Below, one piece after another: positions 46,125 to 57,865 of a DNA stretch of 64,000 nucleotides. A program made the translations under genes and the position numbers. Positions within the stretch are counted from its first letter, which is position 1. The number at the start of each line of letters is the position of its first letter. The DNA is from Alnus glutinosa (Eukaryota; Streptophyta; Magnoliopsida; Fagales; Betulaceae). The notes below the pieces were generated by a model that searched no databases, was not told where the DNA came from, and saw nothing but the letters and a program-made list of their open reading frames with translations. The stretch lies in contig NC_084887.1 in assembly GCF_958979055.1 (NCBI RefSeq), positions 24,735,044-24,799,043 on the forward strand, read 5' to 3'.

Positions 46125-49100
46125 ATGGCTGAGGGTACTCGTGTAGCTCAGTTAACCGAATCTTTGGCCAAGTTAAAAGAGGATTGTCTTGTTAAGAACC
46201 AGAAATTATCTCAACTAGCTGATTCTTTCAATCAACTTCGGGCAGACAACCAAGCATTTCAGAAGCAAACAGAAGAAAACCTGCATGTTATCATGGAGGC
46301 ATTGTCAATCAAAGCTTCTGTACCGACTCCTGGGAAGGAACTTATGCAAGGGGAGACTAGTGGGGTAAAAAACCCCCTTATTCCTCCAAATGGGGAGGAA
46401 GAGAATGGCGTCCCAAAATCCAGTGGTTCCTTCATTCCCACAGCAACTGATGGGGGTGGGAATCAACCCCAGATCTGTAAATTTGGATTTTCCCAAATTT
46501 GATGGTGAAGATCCCATTAATTGGGTGTTGAAGGCACAACAATTCTTTGCTTATGGGCAAATTGCGGATAACCAAAGGGTTCCCATAGCCTATTTCCATA
46601 TGGAAGGGAAGACATTACAGTGGTATAATTGGTTGATGGAATCTGGGACAGTACAGAGCTGGGAGGAGTTCGTGGTGGCGCTGAAAATGAGGTTCGCACC
46701 TTCAGATTATGATGATCCAGTAGGAGCATTTACAAAGCTGTAGCAAACCTCAACTGTGGATGAATATCAATCCCAGTTTGAGGTACTATCCAACCGAATA
46801 CCTAGTTTAACAGAGGACTTCAGGGTGAGTTCCTTTGTTAGCGGTCTCAAGGAAGAGGTACGACTAATGGTTACTATGCTCAAGCCCAAAACCCTTCCAA
46901 ATGCTTTTGGGTTAGCTCGACTGCAAGAACAGAAGATCAACCAAAGGAACCGAAACCCCAAGAACCAAAATTGGCCGTCCAAAACCTCTTACTCCAGATT
47001 GCCAACCCCAACTTATTCCAGCAAGCCCATCCACAATCAATCATCTAGCAATCCATCCCCAAACACTTTCCTTAACCGAAACACTGCTTCCCCCTATCCC
47101 AATAATCCCACCAAAAAACCCACTCTACCTATCAGGAGAATTTCTCCTAGTCAAATGCAGGAGAGAAGGACCAAAGGGCTGTGTTACTACTGCGACGAGA
47201 AGTACCAATTTGGGCATAAGTGTACAAAGCCCAGATTGTATGTGCTGGAAGGAATGGAATTGGAGGAAAAAGAAGAACCCGTGGAGGAAGGGTTGCTGGA
47301 ATTCCAAGGAGAACAGGGGCCAGGGCTAGAGGAGGAGGGTGAATTGCTCGGCATTTCATTATATGCAGTGGCAGGGACACCAACTCCACGAACAATGTGG
47401 TTGATGGGCAGAATTGGAACTGTGGAAGTAGTAATTTTAGTTGACACTGGAAGCACTCACAGCTTTGTAGATCCAAGCGTGGCCAGAAAAGCACAACTTC
47501 CAGTTGAAGAAAAAGGGCAGTTGAAAGTGATGGTGGCAGATGGGGCCACTCTTTCCAGCCAGGGTTACTGTACGGCAGTAACTATTTCCCTACAAAGGTA
47601 TACATTTTCTGCTAATTTACACCTTCTAACTCTAGGGGGGTGTGATGTGGTTCTAGGAGTGGATTGACTTAGTGGTCGCGGACCCATATTATGGGATTTT
47701 GGTACCCTTACCATGAAGTTTCCTCACCACAACGTAGAAGTAACCTTACAAGGCCTCTACCCAGCTCCTGAACTATTAGTTGCAAGGGAAATCATGCCTA
47801 AACCTCTTGGTGCGAGTTGTAAAGGAGTATGGGTACAGCTTATGGAAATTACTGCAGAACAGCCCAAAACGGTGCTGCACCCTGCTGTCCAGGAGCTTGT
47901 GGAAGGGTATTCAAGTGTTTTCAAAGAACCAGAAGGACTACCTCCCTCCAGGAGCTATGGCCACAACATCACTCTCAAGGATGAAGCCAAACCGACATGT
48001 GTGAGGCCCTACCGCTACCCATATTACCAAAAGGAAGAGATTGAGAAGCTGGTCCGTGAGATGCTAAGTTCGGGAGTTATTAGGCCCAGTCAAAGTCCCT
48101 ATTCATCACCGGTGTTACTCGTAAGGAAAGCGGACGGTAGTTGGAGGATGTGCGTGGACTATAGGGCACTCAACCATGATACCATTAAAGATAAGTATCC
48201 TATCCCCAATATAGATGAAATGCTTGATGAGTTACATGGGGCTGTGATATTTTCTAAGTTAGACCTAAGGTCTGGTTATCATCAAATCTGGATGAGATTG
48301 GAGGATGTGTCTAAAACTGCCTTCCGGACACATGAAGGGCACTACGAATTCTTAGTAATGCCTTTCGGATTGACAAACGCCCCGTCTACTTTCCAAGGTT
48401 TGATGAATGAGGTGTTTAGGCCTTACTTAAGGAAATTCGTGTTGGTTTTCTTTGATGATATCCTAGTTTATAGTCGGAATCTTAAAGAACACCTCAAACA
48501 CTTGAGGCTTATCCTTGAAGTACTAAGGGAACACAAGCTGAATGCTAAGTCCTCAAAATGCACATTTGGTAGTTTGGAGGTAGACTACTTAGGCCATGTT
48601 TTATCAGAAGAAGGGGTTAGAGCTGATCCTACAAAAATTGAGGCTATGAAGAACTGGCCAATTCCTAGAAATCCTAAGGCCTTAAAGGGATTCCTAGGAC
48701 TAACCGGTTATTACAGAAAGTTTGTCAAGGGTTATGGAGGAGTGGCTGCACCTTTGACAGCCCTTTTGAGAAAAAATTCTTTTGGATGGAATGAAAGGGC
48801 TGCTGGAGCCTTTAGAGATCTTAAGGAGTTGATGTCCACCCCACCCGTCCTAGGGCTACCGGATTTTACAAAGAAATTTGTAATTGAATGTGATGCATCT
48901 GGGGCAGGTATAGGTGCTGTTTTAATGCAGGAATGAAGACCTTTAGCTTATTTAAGCCAAGGGTTAAAAGGGAAAAGTTTATTCCTATCCACGTATGAAA
49001 AAGAATTATTAGCATTGGTGATGGCAGTGAGGAAGTGGAGGCACTACATACTAGGGCAGTCCTTTGTAGTAAGAACTGACCAACAAGCTCTCAAGTACTT

Positions 49101-50900
49101 ATTGGAGCAGAGGGTAGGTACACCGGCTCAGAAAAAATGGGTCTCTAAACTGTTAGGGTACGACTTCCTGGTTGAGTACAAAAGGGGAGAGAAAACAAGG
49201 TTGCAGATGCTTTGTCCAGGGTACCCTTCAGTGAATTAGAAGCAAAAGATGGAGGTATAACAATTGAAAATGATGCAGGTACACAAACTGTAGTTGTTGT
49301 AGAAGAAGAAGATGCAATCACCACAACAGACACTGATGCAGAAAGTGCAGAAGGGCAGGAAGCAGTTCAAAAAAATCAATCCAACATGCAAAAATCACAA
49401 GTACAGGCAATAAGCACCATCAAAGCTGATTGGTTAGAAGAGCTGAAGAAGGCTTACCTGGAAGACCCCTTACTTCAGGGATTACTCCAGCAGTTCCAGC
49501 AGGGCACCCTTGATTCACCAAAGTTCCAGATGCAGAATGGACTTCTTTTCTACAAAGGGCGCTTACATTTGGGTTCCATGGGAGACATCCAGCAGCAAAT
49601 CCTGCATCAATTTCACAGCAGCCCCTTAGCAGGTCACAAGGGAAATCAGAAGACATATTCAAAGATCAAACAGAAATTCTATTGGCCAGGGTTAAAAGGG
49701 GATGTCCGAGTCTTCATTAGGGAGTGTGATATCTGTCAGAGGAACAAGGTGGAGAATATCCACCCAGCAGGGTTGCTGCAACCACTACCTATTCCAGAAA
49801 AGGTGTGGACTGAAGTGAGTATGGATTTTATAGAAGGCTTGCCAACTTTTCAGGGAAAGGATGTAGTTATGGTGGTTGTTGACCGACTGAGCAAGTATGC
49901 TCACTTCATTCCTTTGTCACACCCCTACACGGCTAGCTCAGTAGCACACCTATTCCTAGACCATATATTTAAACTCCATGGTTTACCTAAATCTATAGTC
50001 AGTGACAAGGATAAAGTGTTCACAAGCAATTTTTGGAAGGAGTTATTTCGCTTGAGTGGAATTGAACTCTTATTGAGTTCAGCTTACCATCCACAAACGG
50101 ATGGCCAAACAGAAATATGAATAAAGGGTTGGAGGGGTATCTCAGAAGTTTTGTTGGGGATCGGCCAAAAGACTAGTTAAGGTGGCTCTCTCTCTCCGAA
50201 TGGGCCTACAATACCTCTACACATTCTTCTACAAAATTAACCCCTTTTGAGGTGGTTTATGGTTATCCTCCTCCCCGGCTCTTACCCTATGTACCAGGTA
50301 CCACCAAAGTTCAAGCTGTAGAGGAAACATTGAAGACTCGGGAATTTATTCTCTCCCTCATTAGAGAAAACCTACTAGATGCTCAAGCCAGAATGAAGCG
50401 GTTTGCTGACAAACACCGCACACCCCGTGATTATGAAATCGGAGATTGGGTTTATCTCCGACTTCGGCCCTACCGACAAATGTCGGTGTCCTTTAGGCGC
50501 AATCTCAAACTATCCCCCCGCTACTATGGCCCTTTCCAGATCACCCAGAAGATAGGCAAGGTTGCTTACAAACTTGACTTACCCCCAAATTCTCAAATCC
50601 ACCCCGTGTTCCATGTGTCTCTTCTCAAGAAACAACTAGGAACCCGAACCACTTCCCTTGTCACCTTACCCTCCTTAACCCCAGATGGAACCCTAACACC
50701 AATACCGGAAAAAAATACTTACCAGAAGATTGTTGAAGAAGGGGAACTGAGCTGGAGTGGAGGTCCCCGTTCAATGGGCCGGATCAACCGAGGAGGACGC
50801 AACATGGGAGGATCTGGGTGTGCTTAAGAGAAAATTCTAGGACCTTGTGGGCAAGGTCCTTTGATGGGAGAGGCTGTGTTATGCACTTACTGTCTGAAGA
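46125..50900 (+). pseudogene. Broken gag-pol of the gypsy element
   Basis: Gag starts at ATG 46125 with a coiled-coil-like N-terminus, then a retrotransposon gag domain (46.48-46.95 kb) and a zinc knuckle CYYC..GHKC near 47185. The protease DTGS is at 47443-47454. Reverse transcriptase is at about 47.95-48.6 kb, with FFDDILVYS coded near 48450. RNase H is at 48.88-49.2 kb. The integrase HHCC zinc finger lies at about 49.59-49.74 kb, with a catalytic core to 50.12 kb and beyond, then a C-terminal tail. Breaks: frame change in gag at about 46.4-46.5 kb; in-frame stops at 46741-46743, 47665-47667, 48934-48936 and 50174-50176; frameshifts near 49.2 kb, at about 50118, and near the 3' end of pol. 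Such a copy cannot make its own polyprotein. Confidence 0.92.
50863..50873 (+). other. Polypurine tract of the gypsy element
   Basis: Purine-rich GATGGGAGAGG just before the 3' LTR, the expected plus-strand priming site. Confidence 0.6.
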
Positions 50901-51457
50901 GAAAGTGGAAGCTGCTAGAAGGGTTCGGACAAGGGGACTTGATACCAAGGCTTAAGTTCTCTTGTTAAGCTTCCACGTGTTCTGTAGTCAATAGCAGGGT
51001 AAGGGTGTAATCCAGCTGTGAAGAGCAGTATAGTCTTTTAGATAAGTTGTGTGGGTTAATTGTAATTTTATCTTATGTCAGTTGTATTGTCTTATTTCCC
51101 TAAAAAAGTTCCAGATTATCCTGGAACTTGTTAGTGGGCTGAATGCCCCGTAGGTAGTGGGTCAATCCATTACAGTAGTGGTCAATTAATTGTAAGTGGG
51201 TTGCATTAGTTATGGGAAGTGGGACAGTGGGTATTAGCCACGTGTGGCAGTTACCTAGAGTCAGTGAGTTAGTCTTTTGTTTCATGTATTTAAACACAGG
51301 AGTAAATGAATGAAAGATCTCTGGAAAGTGTTAACCATATAACCGTGTGTTTATGTGTTATCTTTTAGAGTGTCAAGCATATAGCCGAGTGCTTATGTGA
51401 GTGGAGGATTAGCCCCTCGAAGTGCTATATTATTATTAATTATTTAGGATCATATCA
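50877..51457 (+). repeat. 3' LTR of the gypsy element
   Basis: 581 bp, the same length and ends as the 5' LTR. All 13 differences I counted between the two are transitions. Confidence 0.95.
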
Positions 51458-51868
51458 CATTTTCAAACAAACTCGGACCCAAAACCAGCATCAGCACAGG
51501 TTTCAACGAATCAAAACTGGGATTTCCAAGAAGTACAAATCACGGCTAGGAAAAGGATGAAATCGGCCACCGTGAATCCCAACAAACCAAAATATAACAC
51601 AAAAATACAGACAAACTACCCCTTCATCCCAGAATAGGACAAGAGAACAACCCCTTCTCCTCTAAAGGTGCCGACGACTCCCAAAGAGAGAAGAAATGCT
51701 TATTTATAGACAACTCCTAAACCAAACAACTAGGTAGGAGGGAAGTAGAGGGCTTCCCTCCTCCTTAACACGCTCAACCTTGGTCGCTTTTCTCAGAGGA
51801 GCCAAATCGCCAGAGCGAAAAGAGATCACTTTTGGAAGAAGAAAAAAAAAAAACCCATTTTTGCTAAT

Positions 51869-53020
51869 ATTTTTTGAATTCTAATCTGGTTTATAATAAA
51901 TAAAAAATAATAATAAAAAAATAAAAAGAAGAAGAAGAAAGATGGACGAGACAAATTTGGTCTTTGAAATACTCTGAATTATCATCCAATAAAGTCATTT
52001 TCACTGGTCTTGTTTGAATTCTAATCTCATTTATAAAAAATTAAAAATAAAATAAAAATAAAGGGTCATTTTCCTTGTCTTTTTATCGTTAGCTTTGTTG
52101 TTTGTCATATGGTAAGGGTGGAGGACGTTGAAACAGAGAATTTACGAGAGGAACTTTGAACCCTTTCCATTTTCTTCAAGAGAGACAACTCAGACAAGAC
52201 AACTATGTATTTATTGATTATAATATATAACAACTATTTATTGGTTATAATATATAACACCTTCTTGAAGAAAATGGAAAGCAAATATGAAAATAGTGTT
52301 AGATTAATAACTAACAATAATTTAATGACTCGTGCTTCATAATTGTTTTCCAAGAGATGAAACTATTTATTGATTATAATATATAACGCCTTGATGAAAA
52401 TGGAAAACAATTATGAAAGTGTTAGATTAATAAATTTAACATTAATATGATTGATATTTGAAGCCCAAAAGGATCCTATTCCAAAACGAAAAGCCCAAAG
52501 GCTAGCCCTCGATTTTATTTTTATTTTTATAAGAAAAAATACAAATTTATCGGATGGCCTGACTGCCGACCCCCAAATAAAAATGAAAAATACTATTTTT
52601 CAATCTCCACCTATATTTTATTTTTTTTAAAAAAATTACCATTGAATCTATAAGACTTATATGTGAATCTTATATAACAAATAATGAATTTAAAGAAGAG
52701 ATGGACGATAAGTTTTTCGCACTTTTTTCACCTACCCATTATTATTCTTTAGAGTTTTCTTCCCTCTTTAGCAATTCAGTTATTCCCTTTATTTTATTTT
52801 ATTTTTTCCTCCTTGTGCACTCACTTCCTTTTTTCTTTCTCTTCTCTCTGAGCAAAAAATGCAAAATCATGAAAGATAAGTATCATACAGAACTAAAGCC
52901 CAAAAGAGATAAGTATTCCATAAATCATCTTCCTCTTAATTTTAAACTTCTTCCTCCTTCTCAACTCTTCCTCCTACTTTTCCTCTTCTTCTTCCCTTAG
53001 CTAATTTCATTGTATTGAGT
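51869..53020. other. Distal upstream DNA of the CXE3 unit
   Basis: Continues the CXE3 upstream region after the nested insertions. It is homologous to 57120-57860 (CXE4 unit) and 35930-36890 (CXE2 unit). Shared landmarks are TTTTGAATTCTAATCT, GGTGGAGGACGTTGAAAC or a close form, and repeated ATTTATTGATTATAATATAT units near 52207-52390. No intact gene. Confidence 0.55.
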
Positions 53021-53024
53021 TATT

Positions 53025-53340
53025 TTGGCCGAGTCACAAATAGAGTTAACTCTAATACTTCCTTCTTCCTCAATGTTTCTTTCGGTGGGTAAACAAATAA
53101 GTGAGATGCTAAACAAGGGATTCCAGGAGCGGCCCAATTTTGCTGTTGTTGTGGGTGAAGGTTTTGATAACAGTGGGAAAAAGACAATGATGACGAGTAG
53201 CACAAGGGACGAGTTGAGAGACAAAGGAGTGATAATGGTGTTCACTGACGTGGTACTATTGCATGGTTTGGCATGCAGCGACATGGATAGTTCTTTGGAG
53301 CTGTTTTTGGGTACCAAACATCACCACCGACCACCGTAGA
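53025..53340 (+). pseudogene. RNase H-like fragment, unit 3 (truncated)
   Basis: Begins like the unit 4 fragment (MAESQIELTLILPSSSM, then ERPNFAVVVGEGF) but the homology ends near 53165, and the rest of the 104-codon open frame is unrelated. It lacks the core acidic motifs and is probably not a gene. Confidence 0.45.
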
Positions 53341-54119
53341 TTCTCCAACAGAGCACATCCATAAGCCAAACAGAGGAGATTGACAAATGTTAAGCCTAGT
53401 GTCCAAGCTACTACATTTAGTAGTGACACGGTTGGTACCGGCCACCCTTCCTTTTTTGTTTTTTTGTTTTTTTTCTTTTTTAAAAAAAAAAGTTTATTTA
53501 TTTATTTTTTAATAAATTTATATTTTTTATTAAGATGGACACGTGTCGCCATCTTATTGGTTTGATGTAGCGCTGACATGATATTTAACAGAATCTGTCA
53601 AAAAAATTTACGAAATTTAACTCCAGGGATCGATTTGTAATTATAGTTTACCACAAGAATTTTATGAACTTTTTAAACCATAGGGAGTGATTCGTAATTA
53701 TGGTATATCCCAGAGACCAATGGTGCAATTATCCCTAAAATATTTATGTTTAATGACTCTGCATTTTTTATGTTTTTATGGGTGATTACTTACCTCGAAC
53801 AAGATTTGGATAAGCATCGTTGGAAAGGCAAATTGCATCGAAGGAATCATGACCTCCTTATAATTTTTATACAAAATGAAAAAATATTTTTTTCAATGAA
53901 ATATTGCATGACGCTATTATTCAAGAAACAAAGATTTTATAAAGAAACCCTTAAAATTAAGAGGGTAAAAGGCTTATATGAAAAAAATCCCCTGCAAATC
54001 ACCTTAATAACTTGGTTTTCTTATTAATTGACAATAAAACAAACAATTGAAATATTAAACTTGCTCCTAAATAACATATATTTAGCAGCATAATTAAAAA
54101 ACAGAACATTAGACATGTC
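53341..54119. other. Spacer downstream of CXE4
   Basis: Low-complexity T/A runs at 53455-53535, then AT-rich DNA. 53890-54090 is homologous to the CXE2 3' flank. No gene seen. Confidence 0.5.
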
Positions 54120-55112
54120 CTATGCATCCAAGCAAGATAATATAAAATCCTTAGCTACTTTAAACAATGCCTTGGCCTTCTCGGGATCAAAAAAATCCAC
54201 CCCATGAAAATCTCCAACGCCAAAATGAGCCACCACTTGTACACACTTGTGCTCCAGCATCTTCACCGACTCCACCTGTCGGTCAAATAACGGGTCCCCA
54301 TCAGAGCCACTCACAAAAATCCTCCATCCTAGCACCTTGATTTTCTCCAAGAGCTTGGATCCACCGCCCACCGTCGGATTGCAATACTCATGATCACGGT
54401 CAACCCCAATTGGCAGGGACAACTCCCACATAAGGTCACTGACAGATGTTGGCAAAACAGGGTCGTAAACAAGCCTCAGCTCTGACCCAGTCCTCTGGAT
54501 CCCACCAAAAAATGGTTGATGCAATATCAGCCCTCGGATCTTCAACGGCTCTAGATGGCCAACTTCGTCAGCTGCACGTAGACCTGCATGGTAGGCTATG
54601 TTACCCCCAGCACTACTGCCCATGAGAAAACTAGAAGAAAAATCAGCATATTTTGTTAACCAATCATCTTGGGCGGTTTTGATCCAGTGCAACGCTTCCA
54701 CGGCGTCATCATACGCCGCAGGCAGGCGATGCTCCGGTGCAAGCCGGTACTCGACCGATACGATGATCACACGGAGTTCGATCGCCATATTCACGCAAAA
54801 ATCATGAAAAAGCGATGAGGCTGTACTGAATAGGATGAAGCCTCCCCCATGGTAGAAAACTACGAGGGGTAGCTTAGTGGGTGAGTTATCTAGTGCTTCC
54901 GACGGTAGGAAGAGTCTGACCCAGGTGTTGTTTGATTGGTTGATGGGAATGTCTTTTGAGAGAACTGGAATGCCAAGGCTCGGATCCGATGTTGGTGGGG
55001 TCTCGGGAATTTCGAGTCTGCGAGTGATCGTACCGTCAGGGTTGAGGACGATCTGAAGGCGCTGGTAGGGATCCATGCCAGGATTTGGAGATGCAGTTTG
55101 ATCAGTTGACAT
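54120..55112 (-). CDS. Plant carboxylesterase CXE4
   Basis: Intronless, 330 aa, start MSTDQTASPNPG. Oxyanion hole HGGG at 88-91, Ser167 in GSSAGG, Asp273 in GDPLFD, His303 in GDFHGV: catalytic set complete, so probably active, substrate unknown. Closest to CXE2 and to the N-terminal and central part of CXE3. The C-terminus (FDPEKAKALFKVAKDFILSC) is of the CXE2 type. Its 5' flank carries the same MITE as CXE3, while its 3' flank matches CXE2. Confidence 0.93.
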   Translation of the reverse strand: MSTDQTASPNPGMDPYQRLQIVLNPDGTITRRLEIPETPPTSDPSLGIPVLSKDIPINQSNNTWVRLFLPSEALDNSPTKLPLVVFYHGGGFILFSTASSLFHDFCVNMAIELRVIIVSVEYRLAPEHRLPAAYDDAVEALHWIKTAQDDWLTKYADFSSSFLMGSSAGGNIAYHAGLRAADEVGHLEPLKIRGLILHQPFFGGIQRTGSELRLVYDPVLPTSVSDLMWELSLPIGVDRDHEYCNPTVGGGSKLLEKIKVLGWRIFVSGSDGDPLFDRQVESVKMLEHKCVQVVAHFGVGDFHGVDFFDPEKAKALFKVAKDFILSCLDA

Positions 55113-55334
55113 TTCTGAACCTTCTGATGGCTTATATAATTCGATTATTGTTGCTAATTACCTTTCTACCTACTTATAGATGCTTCAAGACTTCGTATGA
55201 TGTACAGATCGTTGACTAATTTATTCATTTGTTAGGTGTATGTTGTGACACGTTTCCAGAGACTGGATAAAGAAAGATGGCCGGAAGAGACAAATTTAGA
55301 CTTTGCAATACTATATATATATATATATATATAT

Positions 55335-57118
55335 GAAAAAATTACAATTTAGGTCATCAAATTGTCAGTCGTTTTATAAATAGTTTTGCGAATTGTATTT
55401 TTTTTTTTTTTAAAGGAAAGGTAAATCTTTCATTAATAAAAGAAGGGTACAGACCTAACTACCATATAGGTGTACACAAGACACTCCCAAACAGGGGATC
55501 GAATACCTCACCTGAGCTAAAAGACTCAAATCAATACAGACAGAAATTTTACAAATAAAAACCTAGCCAAATAGAATGATGCCTCTACAATGACATAAAC
55601 CTTTACTTTAAAGGGAGTCGATTACACATTCTGGCTAAAAGCAATGACTAGATTGATCAGCACAAAGCAAACTACCAAAAGAACACACCAACAACCAACC
55701 CCACCGGATCAACACCGTGGGACAACAACTCCACCATTAGCTCAAAAGGCTAAGGGAAAAACAACAAGAAGACGTAAACAAAAAATAAATACAACTACAA
55801 ATGCAATGGCCGAACCATTTCTCCCACTTCGTACAACTACAAAATAGTTTGATGCATGTTCTCGAACTCCATGAAAATCGCCCCCAATGATTCTTGAGTC
55901 ATTCCAAGAAAATCGCCCCTAATCCACACCCAAAAAAATCCCCCACAATCAAGCAAAGTCAGTCTGGAAATAGAGCCGCACGTCGCCCCTATAGTGAAAT
56001 AACCGGTGAAAACAAAAACCCTGAATCCACCGATCCCATTCCCCTAAACTGCCATTCCAATGTAAAATCCCTAAGCCGTCATTGCTGCAAAACAACTATG
56101 AATAGCATCTGAGCATCTCTGACGTGGACAATTGAACCAGCATCAGCGGATCAAAACGGCCGGAAAATCCTTGGAAGAAAATTCAAACTTGGACCAGTGC
56201 GATTTCGTCTCGCGAAACCAGCCAAAACAACGGCTTATCACAAAATCATGGTAGAAATCAGACACCGAGCACCGCGAATCAAGAGAAATCGTTTACCGAT
56301 TACACCTTACCAAGCGAAAGAAAAAACACGTCTCCATCCCGTAACCCCTTCAGTTGCATACGACACCCAAAGAGAGAAGGAGACTTATTTATAAACAAAA
56401 CCTACCACAACCTATTGGGGAGGAGGGAATCAGAAGGCTCCCCTCCTCCCTTATCACACTCAAAAAAGACCTTTGCTCACATAGGACAAAGAGCCAGAGA
56501 GAGAGAACGAAAGACTCGGTGTTGTCTTACGAATTGCTAACACTTGAACTTTGACCACCGAAACTACAAAAAGGTTTCAAAAATGTTAATTTTGTCGAAA
56601 TATGCCTATAATACTCTTGTCATATGTCATTTTTTAATTAAAAAATAATAAAAATTATATTTAAAAAAAAAAAGCCTAAAATTTTTTTATTATTTTTTTT
56701 AAAAAAATAAAATAAAATAAAATAGGTGTTTAGGTGTTGGCTACCTTCCCCCTAAGACTGGGGGTGGCCGTGCGGCCACCCTCGGCCACTGTGGTTAGCC
56801 GCGTAGTCACCCTACTCTGGCAGCCACCCTGAAACACCCATTTTTTTAAAAAAAATAAAATAAAATAAAATAAAATTTTAGTTTATTTTAGTTTTTTAAT
56901 TTTTAATTTTTAATTTTAGTTTTTTAATTATTTTTTATTAAAAAAAATATTTTTTAATTAAAAATTACACGTGGCATGAGTATTGTAGGCATATTTCGAT
57001 AAAATTGGCATTTTTGAAACGTTTTGATAGTTTGGGAGGCCAGAGTCCAAGTGTTAGTAGTTCATGGGGCTACTTACAAAACAGCTTGTAATTTGGGAGC
57101 TAAACTGTAATTTTTTTC
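55335..57118. mobile_element. Long-TIR MITE upstream of CXE4, split by a retroposon
   Basis: The same element as 43823-44472, with left arm 55335-55395 and the rest from 56530. It contains the central GGGTGGCCGTGCGGCCACCC, a decayed form of the GC-rich palindrome. The left arm is interrupted by the 1134-bp retroposon. Removing that insert gives about 640 bp, matching the other copy. Confidence 0.8.
55396..56529 (-). mobile_element. Non-LTR retroposon, second copy (1134 bp)
   Basis: Minus-strand insertion with a T run at the left (poly(A) tail) and a CGAATTG duplication (55389-55395 and 56530-56536). The CXE3-side MITE keeps the uninterrupted equivalent site, which acts as the empty site. Sequence matches the element at 44506-51855 (AAATCTTTCATTAATAAAA, ACCATATAGGTGTACA). 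Open frames on the plus strand within it are shadows. Confidence 0.8.
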
Positions 57119-57439
57119 AATATATTATATATTTAAGTCATTTTTGCTGATCTGTTTTGAATTCTAATCTCATTTATAATAAATAAAAAACAAAAAAGAA
57201 GAAGAAGAAAGATGGAAGAGACAAATTTGTCTTTGAAATACTCTGAATTATCATCCAATTAAGTCATTTTCACTGGTCTTGTTTAAATTATAATCTCATT
57301 TATAAAAAATAAAAATAAAAGGACATTTTAATTTCCTGGTCCTTTTATCGTTAGCTTTGTAGTTTGTCATATGGTAAAGGTGGAGGACGTTGAAACAGAG
57401 AATTTACGAGAGACACTTTGAACCCTTTCCATTTTCTTC

Positions 57440-57720
57440 AAGAGAGACAAGACAACTATGTATTTATTGATTATAATATATAACACCACAACTAAATATT
57501 TATTGATTATAATATATAACAACTATTTATTGGTTATAATATATAACACCTTCTTGAAGACGATTGAAAGCAAATATGAAAATAGTGTTAGATTAATAAC
57601 TAATAATAATTTAATGACTCGTGCTACATAATTGTTTTCCATTTTCTTCAAGAGATACAACTATTTATTGATTATAATATATAACACCTTGATGAAAATG
57701 GAAAACAATCATGAAAGTTA
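57440..57720. repeat. Tandem repeat cluster in the CXE4 unit
   Basis: Several copies of ATTTATTGATTATAATATAT or a one-base variant follow one another, then a GAAAATGGAAA..ATTATGAAAATAGTG-type unit and inverted TTTTCCATTTTCTTC. The same motifs occur in fewer copies at 36065-36290. Confidence 0.7.
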
Positions 57721-57865
57721 TAAGCTTCTTCCTCCTTCTCAACAATCATGAAAGTATTCCATAAATCATCTTCCTCTTAATTTTAAGCTTCTTCCTCCTT
57801 CTCAACTCTTCCTCCTACTTTTCCTCTTCTAAGACCCTTGGCTAATTTCATTGTATTGAGTTATT

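Larger units (their letters stand above)
45515..51457 (+). mobile_element. Ty3/gypsy LTR retrotransposon, 5943 bp, defective
   Basis: Complete structure: 5' LTR 45515-46095, primer-binding site, gag-pol region, polypurine tract, 3' LTR 50877-51457. It is flanked by the 5-bp target duplication CATTT (45510-45514 and 51458-51462). Domain order protease, reverse transcriptase, RNase H, integrase identifies Ty3/gypsy. A C-terminal ATWED-type stretch after integrase, in a shifted frame, suggests a chromovirus. It inserted inside the older retroposon. The LTRs differ at 13 of 581 positions by my count (about 97.8% identity), so the insertion is fairly recent. Stops and frameshifts in the coding region make it non-autonomous. 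Confidence 0.95.
44506..51855 (-). mobile_element. Non-LTR retroposon, interrupted by an LTR retrotransposon
   Basis: Flanked by a perfect 13-bp duplication CATTTTTGCTAAT (44493-44505 and 51856-51868). The left end is a T run (poly(A) tail of a minus-strand insertion), followed by AAGATAAATCTTTCATTAAT. Without the nested gypsy element it is about 1.4 kb. A sister copy is at 55396-56529. The minus-strand 5' part has a TATAAATAAG-type motif and leader-like sequence. No reverse transcriptase is present, so it is probably a LINE-derived non-autonomous unit. Short open frames on the plus strand here are not genes. Confidence 0.75.

Noticed and set aside
55644-56554. Several 65-72-codon plus-strand open frames in a row
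   Set aside because: They lie inside the minus-strand retroposon, are rich in Thr/Pro/Lys from an A/C-rich strand, have no shared frame, and match no family.
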